DNA of 64,000 bases from Indibacter alkaliphilus LW1 (GTDB taxonomy: Bacteria > Bacteroidota > Bacteroidia > Cytophagales > Cyclobacteriaceae): assembly GCF_000295935.2 (NCBI RefSeq), contig NZ_ALWO02000052.1, positions 496,001-560,000 of the forward strand, read 5' to 3'. This document shows, in pieces, positions 15,833 through 23,649 of the stretch. The position numbers and the translations under genes were made by a program. Under the pieces are notes generated by a model. It searched no databases. It was not told the DNA's origin and was given only the letters and a program-made list of their open reading frames with translations. Position 1 is the first letter of the stretch; the number at the start of each line of letters is the position of its first letter.

Positions 15833-17140
15833 ATGAATTTTTACAGTACCAACAATCCTGAACACATCGTAAACCTCAAAGAGGCAGTAATCAAAGGACT
15901 GGCCTCCGACCAAGGTCTCTACATGCCGGTAGAAATACCAAAACTGCCTCATGAGTTTTTCGAAGAACTTCCTAGTCTGTCTTTTCGGGAAATTGGCTAT
16001 CAAGTCATCGGTGCACTTTTTGGAAAGACATTGACATCTCAGCAGATCAATCAATTGGTAGATCATACCCTAACTTTTGATGCACCTTTGGTCGAATTAG
16101 AGAAGAATATCTATAGCCTTGAGCTATTTCATGGACCTACTTTGGCATTTAAGGATTTTGGAGCCAGGTTTTGTTCCAAGCTGATGTCTATGTTGATGGA
16201 AGGGGAAAAAAGAAAGGTGAGGGTATTGGTAGCTACTTCAGGTGATACAGGTTCTGCGGTTGCCAATGGCTTTTATAAAGTGCCAGGTGTGGAGGTTGTG
16301 ATTTTGTATCCAAAGGGGAAAGTGTCAGAATTGCAGGAGAAGCAGTTTACAACTTTGGGTGAAAACATCAGTTGCCTTGAGGTGGATGGTGTCTTTGACG
16401 ATTGCCAAAGTTTGGTAAAACAGGCTTTTTTAGATGAAGAACTTAATGATAAAATGCTGCTCACTTCTGCCAACTCCATCAATATAGCCAGATGGATTCC
16501 GCAGTGTCTGTATTATTTTTATGCCTATTCCAGACTTCCGAAAAGTGATAAAAAACTGGCTTTTTCCGTTCCAAGTGGAAATTTCGGTAATTTGGGCGCC
16601 GGTATTTTAGCGGAGAGGATGGGTTTGCCTATAGATATTTTTGTGGCGAGTACCAATGTCAATAAAGTAGTCCCGGATTTTCTTCATGGGAATGCATTTC
16701 AGGCCAAGGCTTCTGTTTCTACGATCAGCAATTCTATGGATGTAGGCAATCCAAGTAATTTTTACAGGTTGCTGGCATTGTACGGAAATGACGAAGCTGT
16801 ATTTAGGCAAAAGGTCAAGGGATTTTATTTTGATGATGCCGATACGGCAAGGGTAATGCGGAGTATAAAAGACCAAACAACCTATATCATGGATCCTCAT
16901 GGTGCAGTAGGCTATTTGGGCCTTAGAAATCTGATGAGGATGTTTCCTGGCGAATATGTAGGAGTATTTTTGGAGACAGCCCATCCCGGCAAATTTAAGT
17001 CCACCGTAGATCAGATTTTGGGAATTGACTTGGAATTGCCAGAGAGGTTGAAGGAGTTTATGAAAGGGGAGAAAAATGCTGATTCCCTAGGCAATGATTA
17101 TGGTCAGTTTAAGGAGTACTTGTTAAAGAAATTATCATAA
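15833..17140 (+). CDS. thrC: Threonine synthase
   Basis: PLP enzyme converting O-phosphohomoserine to threonine. 435 residues. The N-terminus MNFYSTNNPEHIVNLKEAVIKGLASDQGLYMP is typical of the longer threonine synthase class, the PLP Lys lies in LAFKDFGARF near residue 108, and SGDTGSAVANGFY and SVPSGNFGNLGAG are PLP phosphate-binding loops. Last gene of the thr operon, 10 bp after thrB, followed by two hairpins. Confidence 0.97.
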   Translation: MNFYSTNNPEHIVNLKEAVIKGLASDQGLYMPVEIPKLPHEFFEELPSLSFREIGYQVIGALFGKTLTSQQINQLVDHTLTFDAPLVELEKNIYSLELFHGPTLAFKDFGARFCSKLMSMLMEGEKRKVRVLVATSGDTGSAVANGFYKVPGVEVVILYPKGKVSELQEKQFTTLGENISCLEVDGVFDDCQSLVKQAFLDEELNDKMLLTSANSINIARWIPQCLYYFYAYSRLPKSDKKLAFSVPSGNFGNLGAGILAERMGLPIDIFVASTNVNKVVPDFLHGNAFQAKASVSTISNSMDVGNPSNFYRLLALYGNDEAVFRQKVKGFYFDDADTARVMRSIKDQTTYIMDPHGAVGYLGLRNLMRMFPGEYVGVFLETAHPGKFKSTVDQILGIDLELPERLKEFMKGEKNADSLGNDYGQFKEYLLKKLS

Positions 17141-17150
17141 CAATAAGATT

Positions 17151-17183
17151 AGACCTTTCAGATTTTCAAAATCTGACAGGTCT
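17151..17183 (+). terminator. Long hairpin after thrC
   Basis: AGACCT-TTCAGATTTT-c-AAAATCTGA-CAGGTCT is an almost perfect inverted repeat just after the thrC stop. It lacks a T-run, so it may be an mRNA-stabilising 3' hairpin or the first half of a two-part terminator. Confidence 0.6.
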
Positions 17184-17192
17184 AAAACCAGC

Positions 17193-17230
17193 AAAAACGG
17201 CCTGTTCAGAGAATCGGGCCGTTTTTGTTT
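17193..17230. terminator. Bidirectional terminator between thrC and the M56 gene
   Basis: AAAAACGGCC and GGCCGTTTTT flank a loop of about 14 bases. A-runs and T-runs on both sides mean it can serve thrC on the plus strand and the convergent M56 gene on the minus strand. Confidence 0.8.
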
Positions 17231-17247
17231 TAAAAATCAATATGGTT

Positions 17248-19200
17248 TTACTGATTCTCTGATTGCTCTTTGAGCTTCATTTGCATTTCCTTGAGTTGTT
17301 TTTTGAGTTCCAGCATTTCGGTTTCATAATTCTTTCTCCACGCTTCCATTTCTTTTTTATAAGCTTCCAATTGTGGACCATTTTCTTCTTCCCATTTTTT
17401 AATTTCGATTTTGTACTTCTCCAACATAGGCTGGTTTTGATCTTTCCACACTCTTACTTGAGCGAGGTTTTGTTCACGCCATTCTTGCTGCTTTTCCCGC
17501 CACTCTTGCTGTTTCTCTCTCCATTCAGCCAACTCTTCCTGATGCTCACTTTTCCATTCTTCAATTTTGGCTTTGCGCTCTTCATTTTGGGCTTGAATAG
17601 CTAGGCGAAGCGCGGCTGTTTTTTCACGAACTTCCTTTTTGAATTGCTCCAATTGTTCCCTATCCATCTTCGTAGTATCTCCTTCAAATGGCCAAGTAGG
17701 CATGCGGTAAAACCTCATTGCAGAATCTCTTGGGATTACTATTCTGGGCATTTTGTCATAAAAATCAGGACCTGGAAGCATTTTTTCAAATGCCTCTTCA
17801 TCAAAGTCAAAATGAGGCATCTCTCCCAACTCAAGTTTTGGAAGGTCTTCCAGTTTCAATCTTGGCATATTGCTAAAAAATTCCGCTTCAAAATCTAGAT
17901 CCTTGAAAGGAATGAACCAGTCTCCTTCAGATTTGAAGCTTTTTTGAATTCTTTCCAGTTCTTCAGGGGTCAATTGGTGCTTTTCTGCGAATAGTGAATC
18001 CAAATAGAGTTTTTTACTGCCCTTTATCCTGGTCGTATCTATGATGGTAAGGTTAGTATTTTTATCTAACCGAAAGATTATGCCTTCATCCGTAATGATG
18101 GTTTTTTCATTTTTTGTAGTGTCAGAAAGGCTGATTTGTGGTTGTATCTCCTCTGGTTGGGCAGGTGTTTCTTTTTCTGCACTGACCATCAAGGTGGCGC
18201 CGATCAATAGTGTTAGAATCATGGTGATGCTGGTTAATATAGTTGGTTGTGAATATTCCGATTGAATGCCCATGATTCTTTTGATTCTCATGAGTGTAGG
18301 GTGGTCTTTTCTGGCAGCCGCCAAAGCCAATTCCGGACTGCTATTTTTAGCATGATTGAGCACATTGGCCAATCCATAAGCCAAAGCTTTGGGCTCGGTT
18401 CCATGATGAAGAGCCATTTCGTCACAGGCCATTTCACGGAATTTTCTGATTTCATTATTGATCCACCAAAATACGGGATGAAAGAAGTAGAGGACCTCAA
18501 GGTAACGTTGGATCATATTGAAGATGTAGTCATGCCTTTTGATATGGGCCAATTCATGGCTGATAATGGCTTCGAGCTGTGCAGGACTGATTTGCAAAAG
18601 CAAGCTTGTGGGAATGAGGATGATTGGTTTCCAGGTTCCGAAAGTGATTGGCATATCCACATGAATGGAGTGAAGCAAGCTTACAGGTCTTTTGATGTCT
18701 AGCTGTATGGCTTTCTCAGTTAGAAAATTCTGAAACTCATCTGATAGTGCTGTATGGTTTTTTCTTCTTAGTTGGTTGATGTCAGATAGACCTGCTGCCA
18801 ATCTAATCAAAAATAGTATGGCACCTACAAACCATAAATTGACCAATTGAGGAATATAGGGTTGAAGTTTAGTCTTCCAATCTGCAGACAGCGGACTTTG
18901 TTCATCTGATTGCAACAAAAACATCAATTGACTCTGCTCTACTTCTGTTGAACCCGATGCTATAAAAGCATCCTGCTGATAAGCTAGCTCATAAGAGAAT
19001 GTGAGCATGGCTAGAAGGGGGATCATCAAAAGGGCAAACATGCTGAGCTTGTATTTGTAGGCAGCAGTTTTGCTGTGTTGGATTTTGAGTAAAGCCCAAA
19101 GCAATATGCCAATGCCAGCGATCTGCCATAGTGCATGAATCAGTACCCAGCCCAAAGCAAAAAGGTACTTTTCAGAAAGTAGTTGGTTAAGCCATTCCAT
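17248..19200 (-). CDS. BlaR1/MecR1-type M56 family metallopeptidase sensor
   Basis: 650 residues, a membrane protease-receptor paired with a BlaI repressor. Membrane helices lie near residues 5-28, 38-62, 95-120 and 318-340. The cytoplasmic zinc protease loop has HELAH near residue 216 with a downstream Glu region (REMACDEMAL). The outer C-terminal part (about 340-650) is not a penicillin-binding domain. It is an acidic region followed by a long charged coiled coil with EWREKQQ repeats and EMEAW/KKWEEE heptads. The signal sensed is unknown. By analogy, activation would cleave BlaI and derepress the operon. Its start codon overlaps the blaI stop region by one base. Confidence 0.88.
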   Translation of the reverse strand: MEWLNQLLSEKYLFALGWVLIHALWQIAGIGILLWALLKIQHSKTAAYKYKLSMFALLMIPLLAMLTFSYELAYQQDAFIASGSTEVEQSQLMFLLQSDEQSPLSADWKTKLQPYIPQLVNLWFVGAILFLIRLAAGLSDINQLRRKNHTALSDEFQNFLTEKAIQLDIKRPVSLLHSIHVDMPITFGTWKPIILIPTSLLLQISPAQLEAIISHELAHIKRHDYIFNMIQRYLEVLYFFHPVFWWINNEIRKFREMACDEMALHHGTEPKALAYGLANVLNHAKNSSPELALAAARKDHPTLMRIKRIMGIQSEYSQPTILTSITMILTLLIGATLMVSAEKETPAQPEEIQPQISLSDTTKNEKTIITDEGIIFRLDKNTNLTIIDTTRIKGSKKLYLDSLFAEKHQLTPEELERIQKSFKSEGDWFIPFKDLDFEAEFFSNMPRLKLEDLPKLELGEMPHFDFDEEAFEKMLPGPDFYDKMPRIVIPRDSAMRFYRMPTWPFEGDTTKMDREQLEQFKKEVREKTAALRLAIQAQNEERKAKIEEWKSEHQEELAEWREKQQEWREKQQEWREQNLAQVRVWKDQNQPMLEKYKIEIKKWEEENGPQLEAYKKEMEAWRKNYETEMLELKKQLKEMQMKLKEQSENQ

Positions 19201-19574
19201 TATTTTTCATTTTCAAGTTGATCCAGAAAAGCACGGATTTCTTCTATTTCTTCCTTGGAAGGGTTGCCCTGACCCAAAGCCTGCATGACCAGGTTTTTGG
19301 CAGAGCCACCGAATGCAGCATGCATGAAATTGTTGACTAAGCCCATTTGCGTTGCCTTTTCATCTACTGATGGAAAATAAATATGTGTTCTGCTGGCATC
19401 ATCCCGTGAAACCAGCCCCTTAGCATGCATGATCTGCATGAGCTTGAGGGTGGTGGTGTAGCCTGTGTCTTTTGATTCTGCAAGCTTTTCGTGGATCTCC
19501 CTGACTGTGGCTTTTTTTAGCTGCCAGAGGAGGGACAAAATTTCCAGTTCGGATTCAGTAGGCTTAGTGTTCAT
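19200..19574 (-). CDS. BlaI/MecI/CopY-family repressor
   Basis: 124-residue winged-helix repressor: TESELEILSLLWQLKKATVREIHEKL (helices 1-3), TGYTTTLKLMQIMHAKGLVSRD (recognition helix and wing, residues about 36-58), and a C-terminal dimerisation helix with protease-sensitive features. It is the first gene of a blaI-blaR1-type pair. Two GTACGA-N6-TCGTA(C/T) dyads at its promoter are probable operators, so autoregulation is likely. Confidence 0.92.
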   Translation of the reverse strand: MNTKPTESELEILSLLWQLKKATVREIHEKLAESKDTGYTTTLKLMQIMHAKGLVSRDDASRTHIYFPSVDEKATQMGLVNNFMHAAFGGSAKNLVMQALGQGNPSKEEIEEIRAFLDQLENEK

Positions 19575-19582
19575 ATGTTTTA

Positions 19583-19600
19583 GTACGATTCATTTCGTAC
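19583..19600. promoter_or_regulatory. BlaI-type operator 1
   Basis: GTACGATTCATTTCGTAC is a perfect dyad, GTACGA-N6-TCGTAC, 9 bp upstream of the blaI ATG. It begins right at the -7 element, where a bound repressor dimer would block initiation. Confidence 0.75.
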
Positions 19601-19630
19601 AAAATTATAAAAGCTTGATTTCAAACCAAA
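19600..19630 (-). promoter_or_regulatory. Promoter of the blaI-M56 pair
   Basis: On the minus strand TTTG (19627-19630) and TAATTTTG (19600-19607) are full matches to the Bacteroidota -33 and -7 elements, with a 19-nt spacer. The promoter sits exactly between the two operators. Confidence 0.7.
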
Positions 19631-19635
19631 TATTT

Positions 19636-19653
19636 GTACGATTTTTTTCGTAT
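19636..19653. promoter_or_regulatory. BlaI-type operator 2
   Basis: GTACGATTTTTTTCGTAT repeats the operator 1 dyad with one outer mismatch, 53 bp away centre to centre, upstream of the -33 element. Confidence 0.7.
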
Positions 19654-19743
19654 ATGTTGCAATTTTTAACATTTTGAGATCCTTCAAACCATTTTTTCTT
19701 ACATTGAAAAGCTAATGATATATGGTAATCCAATGTCGTTTAG

Positions 19744-19816
19744 TTTAACTTTTCCAAAGTTCAGATTTGTAAACAATGTTTGTTTTACTTTTAATCCAAC
19801 TTTGGAAAAGTTTAAA
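19744..19816. repeat. 18-bp inverted repeat with 36-bp spacer
   Basis: TTTAACTTTTCCAAAGTT (19744-19761) is the reverse complement of AACTTTGGAAAAGTTTAAA (19798-19816) apart from one extra T. Weaker outer arms (CCAATGTC near 19731 and GACATTGT near 19840) extend the symmetry. It lies in the divergent region between blaI and the first DUF4249 gene, in an AT-rich stretch with no gene. It could be a regulatory dyad or cruciform; no transposase or target-site duplication is visible. Confidence 0.65.
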
Positions 19817-19932
19817 TTCAACTTGTAGTCTTATCCAAAGGACATTGTATGGTAATCAGTGATTTATTTGATTTGATGAGGTAGTTTGTGTGTAAAAAAA
19901 TTATATTGCTTTTCGGAAGTGACTTAGTTTAG

Positions 19933-21033
19933 ATGAAAAGATTTTTTTTTCCGTTTGTATTGCTTGTGCTTTTGAGCACTTGCATTGACCCTTATGGCTT
20001 CAATGCAGAATTAGGTGAGCAGGCACTTGCTGTTGAAGGATATATTACAACCATTCCTGGCCATCAAGAAATAAGATTGAGAAGGGCAGAAGTCTTCGGC
20101 CCTGACTACATAGGAGTCAATAGGCCTGAAGGTTTGGCTACAGTTCTCATCAAAGATGACTTGGGAAGGGTGACACGATTGGTGGAGCAGGAGCAGAGAG
20201 GCCTATACCTTACAGAAGAAATATTTGCCGCAGAGATAGGTAGAAGCTATAATCTGGAAATTATTACACAAAATAAAAAACGCTACATTTCAAAAGCCGA
20301 GTTGGTAAGGGAAGTACCAAAGCTTGATTCAGTAACTTATAGGGCTGTAAGAATACCTAGTACTGACCTGCTAAATGATGATTATGGTGTTCAGGTATTG
20401 GGGCATTTTCAAGATCCCAAAGGACAAGATAATTATTATTTTTGGAGGACTATGGAATCAGATTTTGTGTTAATAGCAGAACCGGATTTAGAAAATATTG
20501 GTGGTGGTCCCGCTGGACTTCCCCCCTGTCCTCCATGTTGTGAAAAAATTTGTTACCACAAAGACCTTCCTAAACCAGGAAACATTTTTACTGTAGATGA
20601 CACTGAATTTGATGGTTTGTACCAAAGCAGGGTTATAGCATTTGTTGAGGATAACGGGTTACGGTTCAAAGATACTTATAGATTAGAGTTGCAGCACATG
20701 TCCGTGACCCAGGAAACACAGCGTTATCTTCAATTAATAGATCAACAACTTAGGTTGACAGGCTCTGTTTTTGACCCTCCACCAGCGAATATTAGAGGTA
20801 ACATGATCAGTTTGGATGATCCAGATGAGTTGGTTTTGGGGCAGTTTTTTGCAGTGGATATGGAACAAGTTCAAGTTTACATTCAAAAAAGCAAATTGGA
20901 GTTTTTTAGAAGACCCCAAACAATTGTTCCCCGATGCTGCATTCATTTTCTTTATCAAGATCCTAGGACAGGCTATGTGGCTCCTTTGGTTCCTACCACA
21001 CCGCCTTCCGATTGGAATCCACCAAGGAACTGA
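19933..21033 (+). CDS. DUF4249 family lipoprotein, paralogue 1
   Basis: 366 residues. The lipoprotein signal MKRFFFPFVLLVLLSTC places a lipobox Cys at residue 17. DUF4249 is a Bacteroidota-specific beta-rich family of unknown function, usually anchored in the outer envelope and often encoded near TonB-dependent receptors; none is adjacent here. Family-type segments are EGYITTIPGHQEIRLRRAE, the Cys cluster CPPCCEKIC near residue 197 and GSVFDPPPANIRGN near 277. It is the first of three paralogues on the same strand, followed by the second with a one-base overlap. Confidence 0.85.
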   Translation: MKRFFFPFVLLVLLSTCIDPYGFNAELGEQALAVEGYITTIPGHQEIRLRRAEVFGPDYIGVNRPEGLATVLIKDDLGRVTRLVEQEQRGLYLTEEIFAAEIGRSYNLEIITQNKKRYISKAELVREVPKLDSVTYRAVRIPSTDLLNDDYGVQVLGHFQDPKGQDNYYFWRTMESDFVLIAEPDLENIGGGPAGLPPCPPCCEKICYHKDLPKPGNIFTVDDTEFDGLYQSRVIAFVEDNGLRFKDTYRLELQHMSVTQETQRYLQLIDQQLRLTGSVFDPPPANIRGNMISLDDPDELVLGQFFAVDMEQVQVYIQKSKLEFFRRPQTIVPRCCIHFLYQDPRTGYVAPLVPTTPPSDWNPPRN

Positions 21034-22133
21034 TGAAAAAGCTTTCGTCCTACATATTGATCTTGTTTTCTTTGTTCTTGATTTATGCCTGTATAGATGT
21101 TTTTCCTTTCGAAAATGAAAGGCCTGAGCCTATCCTTGCATTAGAAGGGTATATCACAACCATTCCAAAAGTGCATCGCATCCGTCTATCCCGAGCGGAT
21201 AGGTTTTCTCCTGATTTTAATGGGCTCAATCGACCTGAGACCTTAGCCAAGGTTCTCATTAAGGACAACCTAGGGAATGTGGAGGTTTTGACCGAATCCA
21301 CCGCAGGGGTCTACTTGACACAAGAAAATTTTGCAGCTAAAGTAGGCAAAACCTACAATCTTGAAATAATCCTTAATGATGGCCGTCGCTTTATTTCAAG
21401 GCCTGAAACAGTAGCTCCTGCTCCTTTGGTGGATTCATTGAGCTACAGAGCGGTTAGGACGGCTTCTGAAAATTCATTTATAGATGAAGTTGGGGTGAGG
21501 ATATTTGCCCATTTTCAAGATCCTCCAGATCAGCAAAATTATTATTTCTGGAATATGCTTCCGTCTGATTTTCAATTGGTAGCGGAACCGGAATTGAATT
21601 TGAACAGCCCTTTTCACCCAACATGTCCCCGCTGTCCAAACCCTCTGGAGTGCTGCAGAATATGCTATTTCAGCGAAAGACCGAGTCCACCAAATGTCAA
21701 TACAGCGGAAGATTCGGATTTCAATGGCCTTTACCAAAATATACCAATCGCCTATATCCGGGACAATGGATTAAGATTCAAAGGAATTTACAAAGCAAAA
21801 ATTCAGCACCTTTCTGTTTCCCAAAATGCTTACAGGCATTTAACATTGATAGGACAACAAGTGGGACTTACAGGTAGTGTATTTGATCCGCCCCCAGCCA
21901 ATATCAGAGGGAATCTGATCAATTTGGATGATCCGGAGGATACACCATTGGGATATTTCTTTGCTTCTGATGAGATTCCATTGGAAACCTACATTCATCC
22001 AGAAAGACTTGAGTTTGTTTTTAGGCCTCAAACCTTATTCCCGACTGACTGCAGGGCCTATGTGGTGGGAATAGGAATTGTCAGGCCAAATGATCCTCAG
22101 ATTCCTCCGGCAGATTGGAATCCCAACAGATAA
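21033..22133 (+). CDS. DUF4249 family lipoprotein, paralogue 2
   Basis: 366 residues from the ATG at 21033, which shares its A with the previous stop (TGATG). This start gives a lipoprotein signal MKKLSSYILILFSLFLIYAC; an ATG 21 bp upstream would spoil it. Same domain as its neighbours: EGYITTIPKVHRIRLSRAD, CPRCPNPLECCRIC near residue 200 and GSVFDPPPANIRGN near 280. The conserved Cys cluster differs in spacing from paralogue 1 but matches paralogue 3. Confidence 0.85.
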   Translation: MKKLSSYILILFSLFLIYACIDVFPFENERPEPILALEGYITTIPKVHRIRLSRADRFSPDFNGLNRPETLAKVLIKDNLGNVEVLTESTAGVYLTQENFAAKVGKTYNLEIILNDGRRFISRPETVAPAPLVDSLSYRAVRTASENSFIDEVGVRIFAHFQDPPDQQNYYFWNMLPSDFQLVAEPELNLNSPFHPTCPRCPNPLECCRICYFSERPSPPNVNTAEDSDFNGLYQNIPIAYIRDNGLRFKGIYKAKIQHLSVSQNAYRHLTLIGQQVGLTGSVFDPPPANIRGNLINLDDPEDTPLGYFFASDEIPLETYIHPERLEFVFRPQTLFPTDCRAYVVGIGIVRPNDPQIPPADWNPNR

Positions 22134-22149
22134 CCTTAAATTGTTGCTT

Positions 22150-23622
22150 ATGAAAGGACGTTTTACAAAAATTCTTTTTCTGAAATTGCTTTTGTTTACT
22201 TTTTCCTGTGAAATCGAAGAAGTAGGTACGCTGAATCTTTTGACAGAAGAAATAGTCAATGTCAGTGGAGAGCGCGCTGTTGTCCTGGGTAGAATTATTG
22301 CTTTTGAAAATATTCCGGTAGAGGATCATGGGTTTTATTTTGCAGAAGAGGAGAGCTTTTTAGATCCCATCATCATTTCTCTTGGTGCAACTGAAAGACC
22401 TGGGAGATTTGTCGGTGAAGTGAGTGGGCTGCAATTAGGAAAAAATTATTTTGTTAAAGCTTTTGTGGTCAGAGCAGGAGAAATGATTTTTGCTAATACC
22501 TTGAGCTTTGAAACTTTAAACCCGTCCATATTAAGGTATGAACCTCTTGTTCAGTTTGGTGGGGGTGAAGTTATCATTACAGGAATCAATCTGGCGGATG
22601 ATACTAGGGTGTTTTTTGGTGACAGAGAGGCGGAGGTAAGAGAGGTGATATTCGGGTTTCAGGTACGTGTGACTGTGCCTCCCATCGCTTCGAGTATTTC
22701 TGAGCAAATCAGAGTAGTTACGAGAGGGATTGAATTGGAAGTGGAAACTCCCTTCAGGTATGCAGTGGGAAAATTCAACCTATTGGATGCAAATGCTTTA
22801 GAGGGGCTGTCAATTGTGGAAAATATTTATTTCCAGCAAGGAGAAAGGTTTTTTGCAGGAATGGGAAGAGATAGTGGCAACCAATCCACGGATTTTATAT
22901 GGGAATATAACTTTGCACAGGGAGAATGGGTAAAAACCGGCTTTGAGGCAAGAATGCAAAGGGCTGCATCAGACTCCCATACAGGGTATTTTGGAGGAGG
23001 ATTTTTTCAGACCAATATTTTTGGGCCTCAAATCCCCAGTGATAATTATTGGCATTTTGATGGGTTGGAATACAAAGAACTGCCACCGGCACCTATCAAT
23101 ATCTCAGATGGCTTTGGCTACGAAATTCAGGGCCAATTTTACATCGCAGGAGGGACTATAGGAGTGGGCTCACAAGTATACCGCTACGACCCCGCTTCGA
23201 ATGCCTGGGAAATTCGACCCAATCTACCTTCTAATGTAGATAAGGGAATGGTTCATTTTGTATATAATGACCATCTTTATTGGATTGATCGAGACAACAA
23301 CCTCATTCAATACAATCCCTTTACAGCACAATCGCAAACTGTATCCAGGTATCCTTCGCCTATGATAGAGAATACGACTGATTCCGGCGGTTTTGCCTTG
23401 GTGATGGGTGATAAAGTATTCATTGGCTTATATAACAATGCCCGGGAAATTTGGGAGCTGGATATGGAGATTTTGGATTGGGGGAGAAAACAAAACTTTA
23501 CAGGTGATGCCAGGGGAAGGATTACTGGAGCTTACAGCAAGGATGGTATATTGTATTTCCTAAGGTCTTACCTAGTTAATCCCAGAACAGAGTTTTGGGA
23601 GTTTGATCCGGAGGCTTTTTAA
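22150..23622 (+). CDS. IPT/TIG and kelch-type repeat lipoprotein
   Basis: 490 residues from the ATG at 22150, giving the lipoprotein signal MKGRFTKILFLKLLLFTFSC. After a Fn3-like N-terminal region (about 22-135) comes an IPT/TIG Ig-like domain (RYEPLVQFGGGEVIITGINLADDTRVFFGD, about 140-225). A kelch-type beta-propeller follows with motifs such as QVYRYDPASNAWEIRPNLP and GKVFIGLYNN-like repeats (about 235-490). Probably a surface-exposed or periplasmic binding protein. It sits between DUF4249 paralogues 2 and 3, 16 bp and 27 bp from its neighbours, so it is probably in one operon and possibly one complex. Confidence 0.82.
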   Translation: MKGRFTKILFLKLLLFTFSCEIEEVGTLNLLTEEIVNVSGERAVVLGRIIAFENIPVEDHGFYFAEEESFLDPIIISLGATERPGRFVGEVSGLQLGKNYFVKAFVVRAGEMIFANTLSFETLNPSILRYEPLVQFGGGEVIITGINLADDTRVFFGDREAEVREVIFGFQVRVTVPPIASSISEQIRVVTRGIELEVETPFRYAVGKFNLLDANALEGLSIVENIYFQQGERFFAGMGRDSGNQSTDFIWEYNFAQGEWVKTGFEARMQRAASDSHTGYFGGGFFQTNIFGPQIPSDNYWHFDGLEYKELPPAPINISDGFGYEIQGQFYIAGGTIGVGSQVYRYDPASNAWEIRPNLPSNVDKGMVHFVYNDHLYWIDRDNNLIQYNPFTAQSQTVSRYPSPMIENTTDSGGFALVMGDKVFIGLYNNAREIWELDMEILDWGRKQNFTGDARGRITGAYSKDGILYFLRSYLVNPRTEFWEFDPEAF

Positions 23623-23649
23623 TCATAAATCTTTTTTGATTCATTCAGG

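Noticed and set aside
17440-17530. Short DNA repeats in the M56 gene as a possible minisatellite
   Set aside because: The repeats correspond to in-frame EWREKQQ coiled-coil units and are better described as a protein feature.
18262-18702. 146-codon plus-strand frame inside the M56 gene
   Set aside because: Antisense to the HELAH protease region, with no family resemblance.
19744-19816. Inverted repeat as an insertion-sequence end pair
   Set aside because: The spacer is only 36 bp, there is no transposase frame and no target-site duplication is evident.
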